This document shows, piece by piece, positions 10,911 to 21,738 of a stretch of DNA of 64,000 bases. The DNA is from Lunularia cruciata (Eukaryota > Streptophyta > Marchantiopsida > Lunulariales > Lunulariaceae). The notes below the pieces were generated by a model, which made no database searches, was not told the DNA's origin, and worked only from the letters and a program-made list of their open reading frames with translations. The translations under genes were made by a program, and so were the position numbers. Positions within the stretch are counted from its first letter, which is position 1. Every line of letters begins with the position of its first letter. The stretch lies in the NCBI GenBank assembly GCA_948567375.1, contig OX419759.1:20986744-21050743 (forward strand), in the 5' to 3' direction.

Positions 10911-11170
10911 GACCGCACATGTCCATTGCTCTACTGAGAGCAATGGCTTGTGCAATCCATAGGAGTGCAATCACTCTAGGTGATGCTTCCTAGGATGCTC
11001 CCAATAGTTTGTAGACCTTAAGACTTCCATAGTTTGGATATCTTAGGTGCGGTCGGGCAGATTTCTCATATTGATATTATGGGAACCTGTCCCCATTCTA
11101 TCTCTTTTGTCTCTCCCTTGTACGGTTTGATGGGGTTTTCCATCCTTCTTGTGTTCTATGAGGTCAGTTT
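10911..11170 (+). other. 3' non-coding part of the non-LTR element
   Basis: Follows the endonuclease-domain stop. No coding is visible and no clear poly(A) tail is found. The boundary with the LEA flank lies somewhere near 11170. Confidence 0.35.
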
Positions 11171-11423
11171 TTGGCTTTATTCTATAATCATTTGAGGGTG
11201 ATAAAACTGCCTGTTCTTCACATTAACGGTATAAATTGACACTATTACGCAACTAGGAGTATCTTTGAAATCGACGCGCTAAACTTGCAGCTTCGAGTTG
11301 CTGCTAATGATCTTATCTTCCGCGTTTTTCTAGCAAATAGATCAAAGCAGGTGATACAATTTGATTTATCCTAATCACTAGTTGATCGGAGATGACGAAC
11401 GATCTATGCACAAAGTCCTCGTC
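11171..11423 (-). repeat. Downstream flank and 3' UTR of LEA copy 2 (second half)
   Basis: Aligns with 13000-13269, the 3' side of copy 3: gtataaattgacac against gtataactttcacac, tatctttgaaatcgac against gtctttgaaaaatcgac, and cgatctatgcacaaag against ttgtctatgcacaaat. This resumes the flank broken at about 2376, which fixes the insertion site of the retroelement block. Confidence 0.6.
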
Positions 11424-11862
11424 TCAAACTCTGTAAGTATCGTGCTGTCCTGTTTTGTACCCAGTGACTGTCGTTGACGTTGTGTCGTGACCATGACCAG
11501 GCATTGAAGTCTCCTTAATCTTCTGTACCATGCTGGGCTCCAGGTGTCCATACCCAGTACCATGAGTCCCAGTGCTTGCATAGCCAGTTCCATGAGTAGC
11601 ACTGCTGTTGGGCGTCACTGCAGCCTTCAATTTATCCATCATACTAGTTTGGTGTAACTGGTGTCCATGTCCAGTTCCAGCGGTACCATGCGTCTTGGTA
11701 TCTCCATATTCATTTCCTATATATCCGCAAGTGTTGTGAGTCTCTGGGGTCACAGCATCCTTGATCCTCCCCCATTCCGAGCTCATTTCCATACCCAGGC
11801 CAGGGCCAGTAGTCCCAGCATGTCCAGTGTAAACCGGAGTGCTGTGGTGCCCTGGAATGACA
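11424..11862 (-). pseudogene. Dehydrin-like LEA protein, copy 2 (5'-truncated)
   Basis: The minus-strand frame reads VIPGHHSTPVYTGHAGTTG, then GRIKDAVTPETHNTCGY, SMMDKLKAAVTPNSSATHG and SMVQKIKETSMPGHGHDTT, the C-terminal half of the LEA family. The conserved N-terminus (MASH..., TEKVKEKV) is absent. Upstream of about 11862 the sequence is unrelated. Around 11790 the spacer is shortened (GLGMEMSSEWGRIKD where relatives have a Gly/His-rich linker and MGER), so a small deletion or frame change occurred. The family stop TGA after THR-TYR has become AGA, adding Arg-Val before a new stop. The truncation and sequence wear indicate a pseudogene, though an internal ATG at 11792 leaves 122 codons open. 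Confidence 0.7.
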
Positions 11863-12373
11863 TTGTGTGTTGATATGCTTTTTAAAGGAGCTGGAGTTGC
11901 TTACTTGTATGTAGTTGATACAGTCGTAACTGTTTGAGAATATCCGGATCAAACTGCCCTACCCAGTACGGAGTCATGGCTTGTCTCCCATAAATACAAC
12001 TGATAATTTAGTCGAGAATGCAATCGTAAGTTTTAAGAGTGCTCTAACGAAAATGGGGAATGTTTTATTTCAGGGTAGAAGTGAACATGGCCCTAGTAGT
12101 GTTGGTGTCGTCGATCAGGTCATGGTTGATGTTCAGATAAAATTTTGATTAGCTAAATTGTAGAAGAAGCGAGCAAAGAACGTGAGTGACTCAGTACGCA
12201 AATGCTACATTTAAGATGTTGAAGTTCCAATGCGTTATTTTCTTGACAAAGAATTATTTTGACGGGGCTAGAGATCCAGAGAATATCTACTACGGAAGGA
12301 TCGAAAGATAAGATAGCATGTAACGTGCAACGTTCTTCACATCTTCCTCAGTTAAAAGATTAGGGATTTCATA
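11863..12373. other. Intergenic, no gene recognised
   Basis: Spacer between the truncated 5' end of LEA copy 2 and the flank of copy 3. Only short unconserved frames are present. A breakpoint that removed the 5' half of copy 2 must lie at its left edge. Confidence 0.4.
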
Positions 12374-13269
12374 CTACCAAGAAAACAAGATACGAATTGA
12401 GAAGACGAGAAGAGTCAACAATAAGATTTGCATCCTTCGAATTTGTACATGATTGATGCAACGTACATAAGAAAGGAACACGAAACTGAATTGACGAAAG
12501 CGGATAGCTGTCTGACAACGGTTGATGTAGAGAGCAACGGAATAGAAAAACGCCAGCACTGAGATAACAGAGCTAGTGCAAACTAAGGATTAGAAAAACG
12601 AAATGCATTGAGATCATAACAGCCAATACCTGCTTCTGGTATAATTAAGCCAATATCCACGGCAGGGTAATTACAGGCATATGTACTGTATGTCATATAA
12701 GGCAAACAGAATATAAAGTATAAGGATGCATACAGAGCAAAGTACACGAAAAATGCAACCCACTGTGACGTCAAGAGCAGATGGATGATTAGATTTGTGC
12801 CTTCAGCTTTTGAGATAGATATATCACTGCGGATAAAATGGCAAGAAACATAAGTTTGAACCAGAATATACAATTTCTCAAATCTGTATATGACATTGTT
12901 TGGCTGGGAGACATGGATATGTTCCTTCAATCCATCTTGCCCGTGGATCTCTTGATCACGTTCTCACCTTAATTCATCCTTCTTCTATTTAATCTGAATG
13001 GTGAAATTTAAAGTAGAACATTGTCTGCACAACATTGGCAGTCACAGTATAACTTTCACACTGTACCTCAACTAAGCGTGTCTTTGAAAAATCGACTCTT
13101 GCGACTGCTATCTGCTGCTGCAGCACAGGAGAATGCACAGCAAACCCTGTGGCCTGTGTATCGCAACACAATCACGGCACGTGCTACAATTTAATAATTT
13201 CTAAGGACTGATCGATCCGAGTTGAAGAATTGTCTATGCACAAATTTTCTCCCCCGGCTCGTCTCAAAC
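12374..13269 (-). repeat. 3' flank of LEA copy 3, matching the flanks of copies 2 and 4
   Basis: Aligns by eye with 1850-2376 plus 11171-11423 (copy 2) and with 46560-47313 (copy 4). Shared anchors are agcagatggatgattagatttgtgcc (about 12777) against agcggatggttagatacgcac (about 46780), and the 3' UTR anchor gtctatgcacaaa. A hydrophobic 115-codon frame (12583-12930) has a loosely similar counterpart at 46662-46988. Both are too diverged to call genes. Confidence 0.5.
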
Positions 13270-14118
13270 TCAGTAAGTACTGTGCTGCCCTGTCCCGTAC
13301 CCAGTACCCGTCGTCGATGTCGTCTTGTGCCCATGTCCGGGCATCAAAGTCTCCTTGATCTTCTCTCCCATGCTGGGCTCATGCTGACCAAACCCAGTAC
13401 CGTGAGTGACAGTAGTCTCACTGCTGCTGGGAACCGCTGGATATGTTGCATCCCTCAACTTATCGATCACACCATGTTGTTTCGACTGGTGTCCATATCC
13501 AGTTCCAGGGGTACCATGAGAGTTCGTATCTCCAAATCCAGTTCCAGTGTATCCAGATGTGTTGTGCGTCCCTGGGGTCACGGCATCCTTGAGCCTCTCT
13601 CCCATTCCATGTTCGTTTCCATATCCAGCACCGTGGGTGTTTGTTCCGTACCCAGTGCCAGCAGCCCCAGTGTACCCAGGAGTGTTGTGGTGGCCCGGTG
13701 TGAATGCATCCTTGATGTTCTCTGACATTCCAGGCTCATGTCCGTAACCAGCACCGTGAGTGTTGTGATTTCCGTATCCAGTACCAGTAACTTCAGCGTA
13801 TCCAGAATTGGGGTGAGTTCCTGGCGTGACTGTATCATTGATCCGCTCTCCCATAGTAGGTTCCTGTCCGTAACCAGAACCATAAATGTGGGTTCCGTAT
13901 CCACCTCCACTCCCAGAACTGCTGTGAGTTCCTTGGGTGACTGCATCCTTGATCCTCTCTCCCATCCCAGGCTCGTGTCCGTATCCAGTGGTGGTCCCCT
14001 GAGTTCCAGTAGTTGAAGCATGATGATCGCTTCCGGTCAGCTTGTCCTTCACCACTGCAACTTTCTCTTTCACCTTCTCGGTCAATGTGGGCTTGTGGCC
14101 TGCGGGGTGAGATGCCAT
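13270..14118 (-). CDS. Dehydrin-like LEA protein, copy 3
   Basis: An intact 282-codon gene from ATG 14118. The frame is open 15 codons further upstream, but MASHPAGHKPTLTEKVKEKV matches the starts of copies 1 and 4, so 14118 is chosen. After the N-terminal TEKVKEKVAVVKDKLTG there are six modules of the form GMGER(I/L)KDAVTPGTH with Gly/Tyr/His-rich linkers, ending in SMGEKIKETLMPGHGHKTT and GTGYGTGQHSTY. The modules resemble dehydrin K-segments. No signal peptide, membrane segment or long hydrophobic run is present, as expected of an intrinsically disordered, water-stress-protective protein (inferred). No intron. Two GCCGAC (DRE/CRT-type) motifs at 14428-14460 and a TATAAA at 14288-14293 lie upstream. 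It is one of four related genes, all on the same strand. Confidence 0.82.
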   Translation of the reverse strand: MASHPAGHKPTLTEKVKEKVAVVKDKLTGSDHHASTTGTQGTTTGYGHEPGMGERIKDAVTQGTHSSSGSGGGYGTHIYGSGYGQEPTMGERINDTVTPGTHPNSGYAEVTGTGYGNHNTHGAGYGHEPGMSENIKDAFTPGHHNTPGYTGAAGTGYGTNTHGAGYGNEHGMGERLKDAVTPGTHNTSGYTGTGFGDTNSHGTPGTGYGHQSKQHGVIDKLRDATYPAVPSSSETTVTHGTGFGQHEPSMGEKIKETLMPGHGHKTTSTTGTGYGTGQHSTY

Positions 14119-14287
14119 CTTCTCGAAGGAATTCAAGCGTTGATCCACGAAATCAACTCTCACTTTCTCTCAAAACAATTCCGCACTAATGCGTGGATGA
14201 AAGTGAAATCAATTTGACTTCACTTTGCTATTGCTAGATTTCGAAATAGGAATCAAATGATTCTTGCTGAACCTAAGAATTCGACGC

Positions 14288-14293
14288 TTTATA
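14288..14293 (-). promoter_or_regulatory. Putative TATA box of LEA copy 3
   Basis: TATAAA on the gene strand about 170 bases before the ATG, which would leave a 5' UTR of roughly 140 bases. No other TATA motif lies nearer the start. Confidence 0.35.
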
Positions 14294-14427
14294 TGTGAAA
14301 AGAAAAATGCCAAAAGGCGGACTACTGGTGCACCACGATCATAAGGATCATGATGCGGATTCCCATGTTGCAAGACTTATAGCGTTGTGTACGTTCAACT
14401 GCATACCCGAATCGGCACCCGACAACT

Positions 14428-14460
14428 GCCGACATGACAACTGATAAACTTATGGCCGAC
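14428..14460 (+). promoter_or_regulatory. Pair of DRE/CRT-like GCCGAC motifs upstream of LEA copy 3
   Basis: GCCGAC occurs at 14428-14433 and again at 14455-14460, about 310-340 bases upstream of the start. RCCGAC is the core bound by DREB/CBF factors in cold and drought response. Copy 4 has one in the opposite orientation at 48747-48752. Confidence 0.35.
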
Positions 14461-15860
14461 GCGTGTCATATCGCGATGGAAGAATTGTTGGATATACCGT
14501 ACTCCTTTGGAACCCAACGATGTGTAATAGTTGAAATACAATCCATTGATCTATTATTAGACCAAATAAGATCTGCATAATGAGAGAAAAAGACCGCAGA
14601 ACACATGAAGAACACACGATCTGCATAATGCACGGTTGTTGATAGGAGATATTGCAAATGGATTTCAGTTAGAAAACTAGATACTTGTAACTGTTGAGCC
14701 AGTCATGCCGACAAGAAGATTTATGATTGATAATTCTCTTTTGATGTTTCTGCTCAACTTACGGTCGATGAAGAGCTCTGGTTGCCACCATAGTAGGGGG
14801 TTTCAAAAACTTTGTTTACGGGATATGTAGGGGAAACTGGGAACCCGTAACAATTTCCAATACAACCCGTCAAAAGAACTTGCCTCAAAGATGAAACGGA
14901 ACTAAAATATTTGACGGATCCTTTTTTATTTTACAGATAGTTTCATTTTCTCATTAACTAGAGACGGGGCCGAGAGATTAGGGAGATCAGGCAGATATGA
15001 AATGAATATTAATATCTAGTCATAATTATGATCAGAGACAGGGGGACTAATCGGACGTGGTACCCGGGATGAAAACAACATAGCAACCGCACTAGTTTGG
15101 TGCAGAATTTGAATTGCAAACCCTACTCTACTTTGATTCGAATAAGTGTGAAATCTGATTTGTCCGTGCACTCCCTCTAACTCTTGCTTGATCAAACTCC
15201 CTCCAAAATCTCACTTCTACAAGTGATTCCCAAGAGAGCAGTGACGACGAGAGGTGGGTTTGCCACTTTTTAGTTCTTAGAAATTGAAAATTACAATCAA
15301 AAAGTTGAAATTCTGTTATGCATGGCAAGATTTGACAGCGCCCATTCATTTGGGGGAGCAGAGACAGAAGTAGGTGCACTGGCATCAAAAGTGAGAATTT
15401 GAGACTGAAGGCAATAGAGTGATATGGAATGCACTCAACCCCAGCCCCTTGAATGGGAGTTCTATTTCCATTAGGAAGTTGCAGTCCCGGTTGAATAGTT
15501 AGATCCTGTACCTTCTCTCAAAATATCTAGCATTGCTTAGCATTCGACCTTAGTTGCTTCCAATCTTGTAGATTCTCCTTTAGATCCTCCACATTCCCTC
15601 AAAAAGTCTAGTAGTGCCTCGCATTCTCCCATATTGAAATTTCAAGTTCTCCTTGCTATGGTTTCCTCGGGTCTATCATTCGGCCTTTCTTCTAAGGATG
15701 TCAAACCAAAGCATCGGGTGTGAAATCTGAAGGGGATGAAGATGATATGTTTAGAATGATATCCAACAATCTTAGTCAAATCTTGGATTGTCTAGAAGGC
15801 CCTGACCATTTCAAGCACAGACATGGAGGGAATAGTAAGAAACTTGTGCACTAAAGTGCT
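14461..15860. other. Intergenic, no gene recognised
   Basis: Distal upstream sequence of LEA copy 3 and then unassigned DNA. The transition from LEA unit to inserted DNA probably lies in this stretch, but I cannot place it. Only short frames without family features. Confidence 0.4.
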
Positions 15861-17040
15861 TTAATTATATGGCCACCTATCTCATGAAATTCAGGAGAGA
15901 CTTTCCAAAATCTATGATGGGAGACAGATTGCAAAAGAAATGGGCTCGATACATGGCTTCTAATAAGTCTGCCCAGACATGGAAGGACAAATGCATGGAG
16001 AAGGACTCAACGAGAAAGAAATTAAATGAGGCTAGAAAAACATTGATGAGAAAATAAATCATCAATGTCCATACTATGCAAGAATGGATATTCTTTCTAG
16101 TTCAAGAGCTACCATTTCTCCACCAGCACTTGTATCCTTAGGAGTTGGAAATGAAATTTTGGAGATGATCATAGAAGATGAAATGGGATCCAATGTTACA
16201 TTTGAACTTCCATTTAAGGATTGTATTGATGAAACACCCACATATGGGTTTTATAGTCCTAGCATGGAGGGGTTTCAGTTCCTAGCACCCAAGAGCCATT
16301 TCACTATGTATTATTGTCTCACGGCTTCAAGGAGTACCATGTGCAAGGGCAAGAGGACGTGAGTTGATCAAACTTGGAATTTGGTTACTTTCTTGGTCCA
16401 CCAACTACCTTTGAAGAGGAGGAACTACCTAGAAGGGAAGCCATTAGAGAGAGAGAGAGACCATGAAGGTGATAGGGACAAAAACTGCAAGACATAGCAA
16501 AGCAAAGAAAGGTCTCTTGAGGCAAGATGCCTTCCTCTTCAACAAAGACACCATCTACTTCAACAAGCACAAAGACATCTGCTTCAAAGACACCTTTGTC
16601 AGCAAATATCTCTACCTTTGCACAAGATCTTTCTAATATAACCAAGTTAGAAATGAGTCTATTGAAGCTATGGAGAGGTGCAAATTGATAGAAATAGAAG
16701 CTCAAAAGGTAGCCAAGATGGAGAAGTTAAACTCAAAGGTGAAATAGAAAAAAAAATTTATTTAAAAGATGGAGAAGAGGATAATTAAAGAGAGGCCATT
16801 ATCCAAGTTAGAGAAGAAGAGAATTGAAGAGAGAACTTTCAAATCCAAAAGGTTTCATTTTAAGATTTTAAAATTAGCAAAAGCTAGGAAGATACATGAA
16901 GAGATTAAAAGTATAGTGAATATCATCCACAATCCATATAGTACACCTGATATAGATAGTCCTCATGTCAACATAAATAGTACTCCTATTGATAGTTCCA
17001 ATAATGGTAGCAAAAGCAACGTGAAAATGTGCTAGGGTAG
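15861..17040 (+). pseudogene. Unrecognised degenerate coding remnant (Lys/Glu-rich)
   Basis: Three plus-strand pieces follow each other: 15869-16057 (LMKFRRDFPKSMMGDRLQKK), 16084-16362 (VGNEILEMIIEDEMGSNVTF) and 16769-17035, which is Lys/Glu-rich (LEKKRIEERTFKSKRF) and coiled-coil-like. I recognise no family. The composition and spacing look like one decayed transposon gag-like or host protein. Low-complexity Thr/Ser-Lys text lies between 16500 and 16700. Confidence 0.25.
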
Positions 17041-17279
17041 AATGCGTGGCTAAAACACATTCATTGTCACAATCACTCTCTCTCTCTATTGAGTGAGTTT
17101 CCATGTATTCCTTTTCATTTTCTATACTATATAAAGTACATTGATTTCCATACTTTATAATTTTAAGCATAATCTTGTGCCTCTTGAGCTTGTTATCTTA
17201 TGAATCTGGTTCTGCTTTTGACACTACTATGAGTGTTGTGCTAAGATAAGCACTAAAACAAGTTGGATTTTGCGGTAGT

Positions 17280-17530
17280 TTTTCTTTAGTATCAAAAAAG
17301 GTGGTTTTGTGCTGATTTTGCTTAGGTGTCATTATAATCTAGACAGTAAACAAGGTTTCATGTGGGTTTTTGCAAGGGTATCACTATAAAGGAGATAGAT
17401 TTTTACAGTTTTGCATGGGTTACATGAGGATATTGCTATAAAGGAGAAAGATTTTATGGTTTAGCATGGGTTTTACAAGAGTATCATTATAAATGGGTTT
17501 CACATGGTTCTTGTGTAGGTTTTGTTTTCT
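17280..17530 (+). repeat. Degenerate tandem repeats (tttgcatgggtttt.. type)
   Basis: Four or so imperfect units of 55-70 bases share the elements ttttgcatgggtt, then acaagggtatcactataaa, then ggagatagat, for example near 17376, 17416, 17464 and 17500. A similar ggttttgctagggttt phrase recurs at 25130-25330. No coding sense is visible. Confidence 0.45.
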
Positions 17531-19200
17531 TTTTTGGTGAGGGGTATCCAAGTGCAATTGCAAGCATAAAAGCAAAAAAGAATCAAAAAGTACTTGGACA
17601 AGTCATAAGAAAGGTACAAAAGCTTTCATATTAACAACTCATACATGTAGATATGTACAAATAGGAACCATATTAACAACTCACATGGAGAAGAGATGAA
17701 AAGAGAGATGTAAGCTAATATATAAACGTGTAAAAAAGGAATATATCATGGTATCCTCATGCACAATGGGTACTAGTGTCAATGGTACACTCATGAAAAA
17801 TGGAGATGTCAAGGAAGGCGTGCAATGGTGTTAATAGAGGAGTGTCACTAGACATGGGTGGGTGAATTGGAACCTCTTCATGATCTATATCCTCAATATT
17901 GGATGGGAGGCACTCTAATCTGATCTGCTTTAATGCCATATCCATGCATCTGATGAAAGTTCTAGAAATCAAACAATTTTTGTATCCCAAAGAAGATCCC
18001 ACTCCACATCTTGCATAGGAGAGTCTTGAGAAGCCAAGGCTAGATCATCATATGGATTAAGACTATACTCCAATAGATGACTTGATGTCCACTCATGTAT
18101 GAGAAACCCAATAGCTATCTTAGATATCCCCTAAATCTATCTAAAGGAGCTATCAAGTGGTTGCATGAGGATAGATGTTAATCTTCTACTTGAATATAAA
18201 AGAGACTAAACAAGTAGGGATGAATAGCACCATGTGGATGGTTCCTAAAATACGGTATGAATGCACTATTCACTACATTGCACAAAACTAAACTCATAGT
18301 CGTAAATGCACTATAAAGTCTCACAATATAGACTTGATATTGATCTTGGTATCCATCTATATTATCAGACATACCCATAAGGCAAGCACTTGTGACAACC
18401 CGGCAAATATCATTTTTGCGGTAATCGGGTAAGTAAAGTTCATTCCCATAGAGATACGAGTCAGAATTGGTCAAATACGAAGTCAAAGTAACAATTGTAG
18501 TTCTTCTTGGTTGCGTCTTTAATCTCTCAGGTAGAAACCACACCTAGAAGAGAGTAACAAGCACTGACTCGCAGTCTTGTCACAAATTAGCACTCCTTAA
18601 TCACAACTCCATCAATTATTTCCAAACAATCTTAATTGTGATGATTTAGGCTCTCCCAAAAATGGCACTTCACTGCAAAACAACTTTGCCTCAAAATTGT
18701 GTTCCACCCCTCCACTGAAGGCACAACTTCCTCGATCGAAATTGCTTCACATCAACCTCGCACTACACTCACAAATGCAGAATACTACCAACACTACAAT
18801 CCCTCAGATCTGTCAAGGCATTGCTTTGATTGCACTTCACTCAGGATCAAACACATAGAATGAAGATCAAGGCTGCGGAATCCAACATCTAACAAGCACA
18901 CTAACTTGCACTTCGAATTTCTCCAAACACTCACAAACACAAACACAGAGTTGATACTCGGAATCAAGCTCAAGCGACGAGCACTGCTTCATAGTGCTTC
19001 ACTTTATCTATTCTCATAAATAATGAGCACTAAACAACATCTGACTGCGAATGTCACTCTTAAATAGTGAAGCAATCAACAGTTATCTTCCTCATGCACC
19101 TCTTCCTAATGACTCTACAAACCTACAAATCCGAAATGACAATGCACCTCTTCATATCTGCCTATTCAAATCTCAAATCGGTTACTAATCCAATCCGATG
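17531..19200. other. No gene recognised
   Basis: Contains unconserved minus-strand frames at 17757-18002 and 18178-18543, then AC-rich sequence with scattered cactt/acac words from 18540 to 19060. It may be the 3' part of the transposon-like gene that follows on the minus strand. Confidence 0.35.
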
Positions 19201-19201
19201 T

Positions 19202-21738
19202 CTATTCTTCCTCGGTTTTCAAACCCAAACCTGAAGTGACGGTACTTCCTACTACTCTGTCCTCGGGTTTCATATCTCCTACATCTTCTACCAAATCTAA
19301 TAGTTCACTCTCCTTATCTGAAATTTCACTAGTGGGTAATCTATCTAACTCTATATCTCCCGACCCACTCTTCTCTATTGTCTCCAATGGTAACTCCGAA
19401 GACATCTGCACTCCTACTTCATCTACTTTGGATTTGGCTCCAACGTCTTTCTAAAGTTTATCTATCTCCAATTTCACTAAGTCTAATCTAATTGCGATAT
19501 TATCTTCTACTTCTCATATCTTCCTATCTACACGAGTCATGAGACTTATTAATAGCGCGTTCAAATCCGTGTCTTTTTCCTGTCTCCTCCTCATCTCCTG
19601 CACCAACAACTTCAACTTGTGCAGCCTCGTCTCTTCAATCCAAATACTGGCCTTTGTACTTAACATTGCGTTCATCCTGATGACAATCTCCTTCAATGGC
19701 TCCAATCTCATCTTCCGTTCACGTTCCCAATCTGCAAGCCAATCTTCTTTGTACATTGCCAATTCCTCCTTGAACTCGGCTTTCACTATTTCTTTCTCCT
19801 TCTCCTTCTGTGCAACCTTCTCCTCTTGATTACAAATTAACTCTTGTAATCTCTCTTCTTCTCGATATCTTACTGCCAACTCCCGCTGCCACAGTTGCTT
19901 CTTCTCTTCTACACTCTCCATCACTCTATCGAGTTCTTGTTCCTTCGCTGCTACCCTTGCCATAGCATGGATGATTTCTAGTCTTGAATCAACAAACTGC
20001 TGCTTCAAGATTTCATATTCTGCTACTTGTCTTTCCCTCGCTATGTCACTCTTCTTAACAAGTTCCTCGCGATACATCACTTCTCTCTTCAAGTCTTCAA
20101 TCACTTGATTTTGCACTATTGCCTCCCCTCACAGTACTTCCCTTTCCTCCTTGCCTTGGGTTATACTCTTCTTCAACTCCGAGTTCTCTTCTTCTAATCT
20201 CGCTAATACCTGCAAGACAGTCTTCACTTCTGGACATGTCGACTGCATCTCCTTCTTCTTATGCTCTAACTTCACCAACAATGGACACAGGTAGGTACTC
20301 CACTCCATTGCTCGCAACTACTTCCTCTTGCGTAGCAATCTCCTTCCTTACTTCGTGTTCACCCGATACTCGCCTTCTTCTCTGCAATCTTCGTATCGGA
20401 ATCAATGCCTCACTTCCCAAGCTTTCATTCACTTCTTCCTTTGCCTTACTTGGACCCACTTCACACTTTGCCTTGCGTCTTGAACAAACTCCCCTCTAAA
20501 TTGTAGACTTCTTCTCCTCGGGCTCGGGTACCTCGTCCTCCAACTTTGCATTATCTTCTTCTTTGAGCTCCACCCGAACTTCTTCTTCTTCTTTAGCAGC
20601 AGCTGCTGGTATCAACGTCATCTCTCCACCTTCATCGCTATCGCTACTCGTATCTCCCCTTTCCAGCGTGAGCTCCGGTTCTTCCTCATGTTCTGAGTCT
20701 TTGGACTTGCACTTGGCTTTGCCTTCCGAGTCTTTGTCTTCTGACGTAATCACCACCATGCCTCTCTTGGTCTTCCGAGGTCTTGTCTTGTCTTTGGCTT
20801 CTCCTTGCCGACTCTGCTTCTTCAACTTTGGAGTACTTGCTTCTATCTCTACGCTCTTACCTGTCTTCTTGTAGTACTCATCCGTGCTTTGGGTTTGAAG
20901 AATGTATTGTTGTTCCTCCACGTCGACTTCTCTTCTCAAGTCGTGAGAAGTGAGACACCATTTGATTTCGCTCCGCCGAATCGAGCAAATTCAACCTGAG
21001 GTAGAAATGTGCTGCAAATGGCACGATGTAGTGTGCATGCAACTTATCCCGCAAATTCCACACCATCTGTCTTGTCCTCCCATGGAAGCACCTTGCCCAA
21101 TTAATAGGTTCTCCTGCAAATAGCTTATGGAAGAACACCGCTTGGTGTTTCATCACATAATTTGTTCTTTCCGACTTTAGGATTGCCATGAGAGCACTCA
21201 CGATCCCTCTCTTCACTGGATCCTTGTAACTCTCAACCTTATACCCATTCTTCGTTCTCTTCAAAGAGAAAGCATCTCTCACTTCTTGAGTCTCTTCTGC
21301 TACTTCTCCCTTACCCAAGAATGTGGCACCTTGCTCTGTGCCTACCTCTCTCTCGAGCACTAATCTCCAATCTGACTTTGTCCAGCAAGCCGGATTTCCT
21401 CTCTTCCCCTCTTCTTTGGGGCCATCAAGACACTTGCTCTCAATTATCTCTGTCATGAAACCTAGAAAACTGATATTCCAATTCCATGCCAAGAAAGTGA
21501 TCCAAAGTCGGCTCAAGACTTTGATTCTTGTGATCACATCTAACCCCTGAATTGCATGATTCCTCACTGCGAATTTAGAGTTCTTCTTTCCTCCTCCCAT
21601 CTCTCTTGCTTTCTCACTGTCTCTTGGTTTCACTCTCTCGAATTCCCCTTTACACACTAGCGCATCTTCAACTCTATTTCCCTTCCCACGATCACCTGCA
21701 AGACGACTTCTCAACGGCGAAGGAAAATTGCTTGACAT
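19202..21738 (-). pseudogene. Frame-broken transposon-like protein with acidic linker and long coiled coil
   Basis: Read right to left, consecutive minus-strand pieces form one protein: 21738-20878 (286 codons), 20939-20496, 20459-20259, 20317-20129, 20116-19514 and 19411-19202. The frames need two shifts and a few stops to join. The first part has FFHKLFAGEPINWARCFHGR and PFAAHFYLRLNLL, reminiscent of the plant-mobile/Transposase_32-type domains found in retroelement gag-like proteins. Next comes an acidic Lys/Glu/Ser linker (SDSDEGGEMT, KEEEEVRVELKEEDN), then about 200 residues of heptad-rich coiled coil (EEKVAQKEKEKEIVKAEFKE). No RT or transposase catalytic motif is seen. It is inferred to be a decayed mobile-element structural gene. 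A host gene with introns at the frame changes is the alternative. Confidence 0.45.

Noticed and set aside
12583-12930. A hydrophobic 115-codon minus frame, with a loose counterpart at 46662-46988, as a small membrane protein
   Set aside because: The DNA is homologous because it is the LEA flank, but the protein readings differ by gaps and frame changes, which is not how a selected gene behaves.
17280-17530. CRISPR-like or satellite array
   Set aside because: Units are imperfect, of variable length and lack unique spacers. It is an ordinary degenerate tandem repeat in a plant genome.
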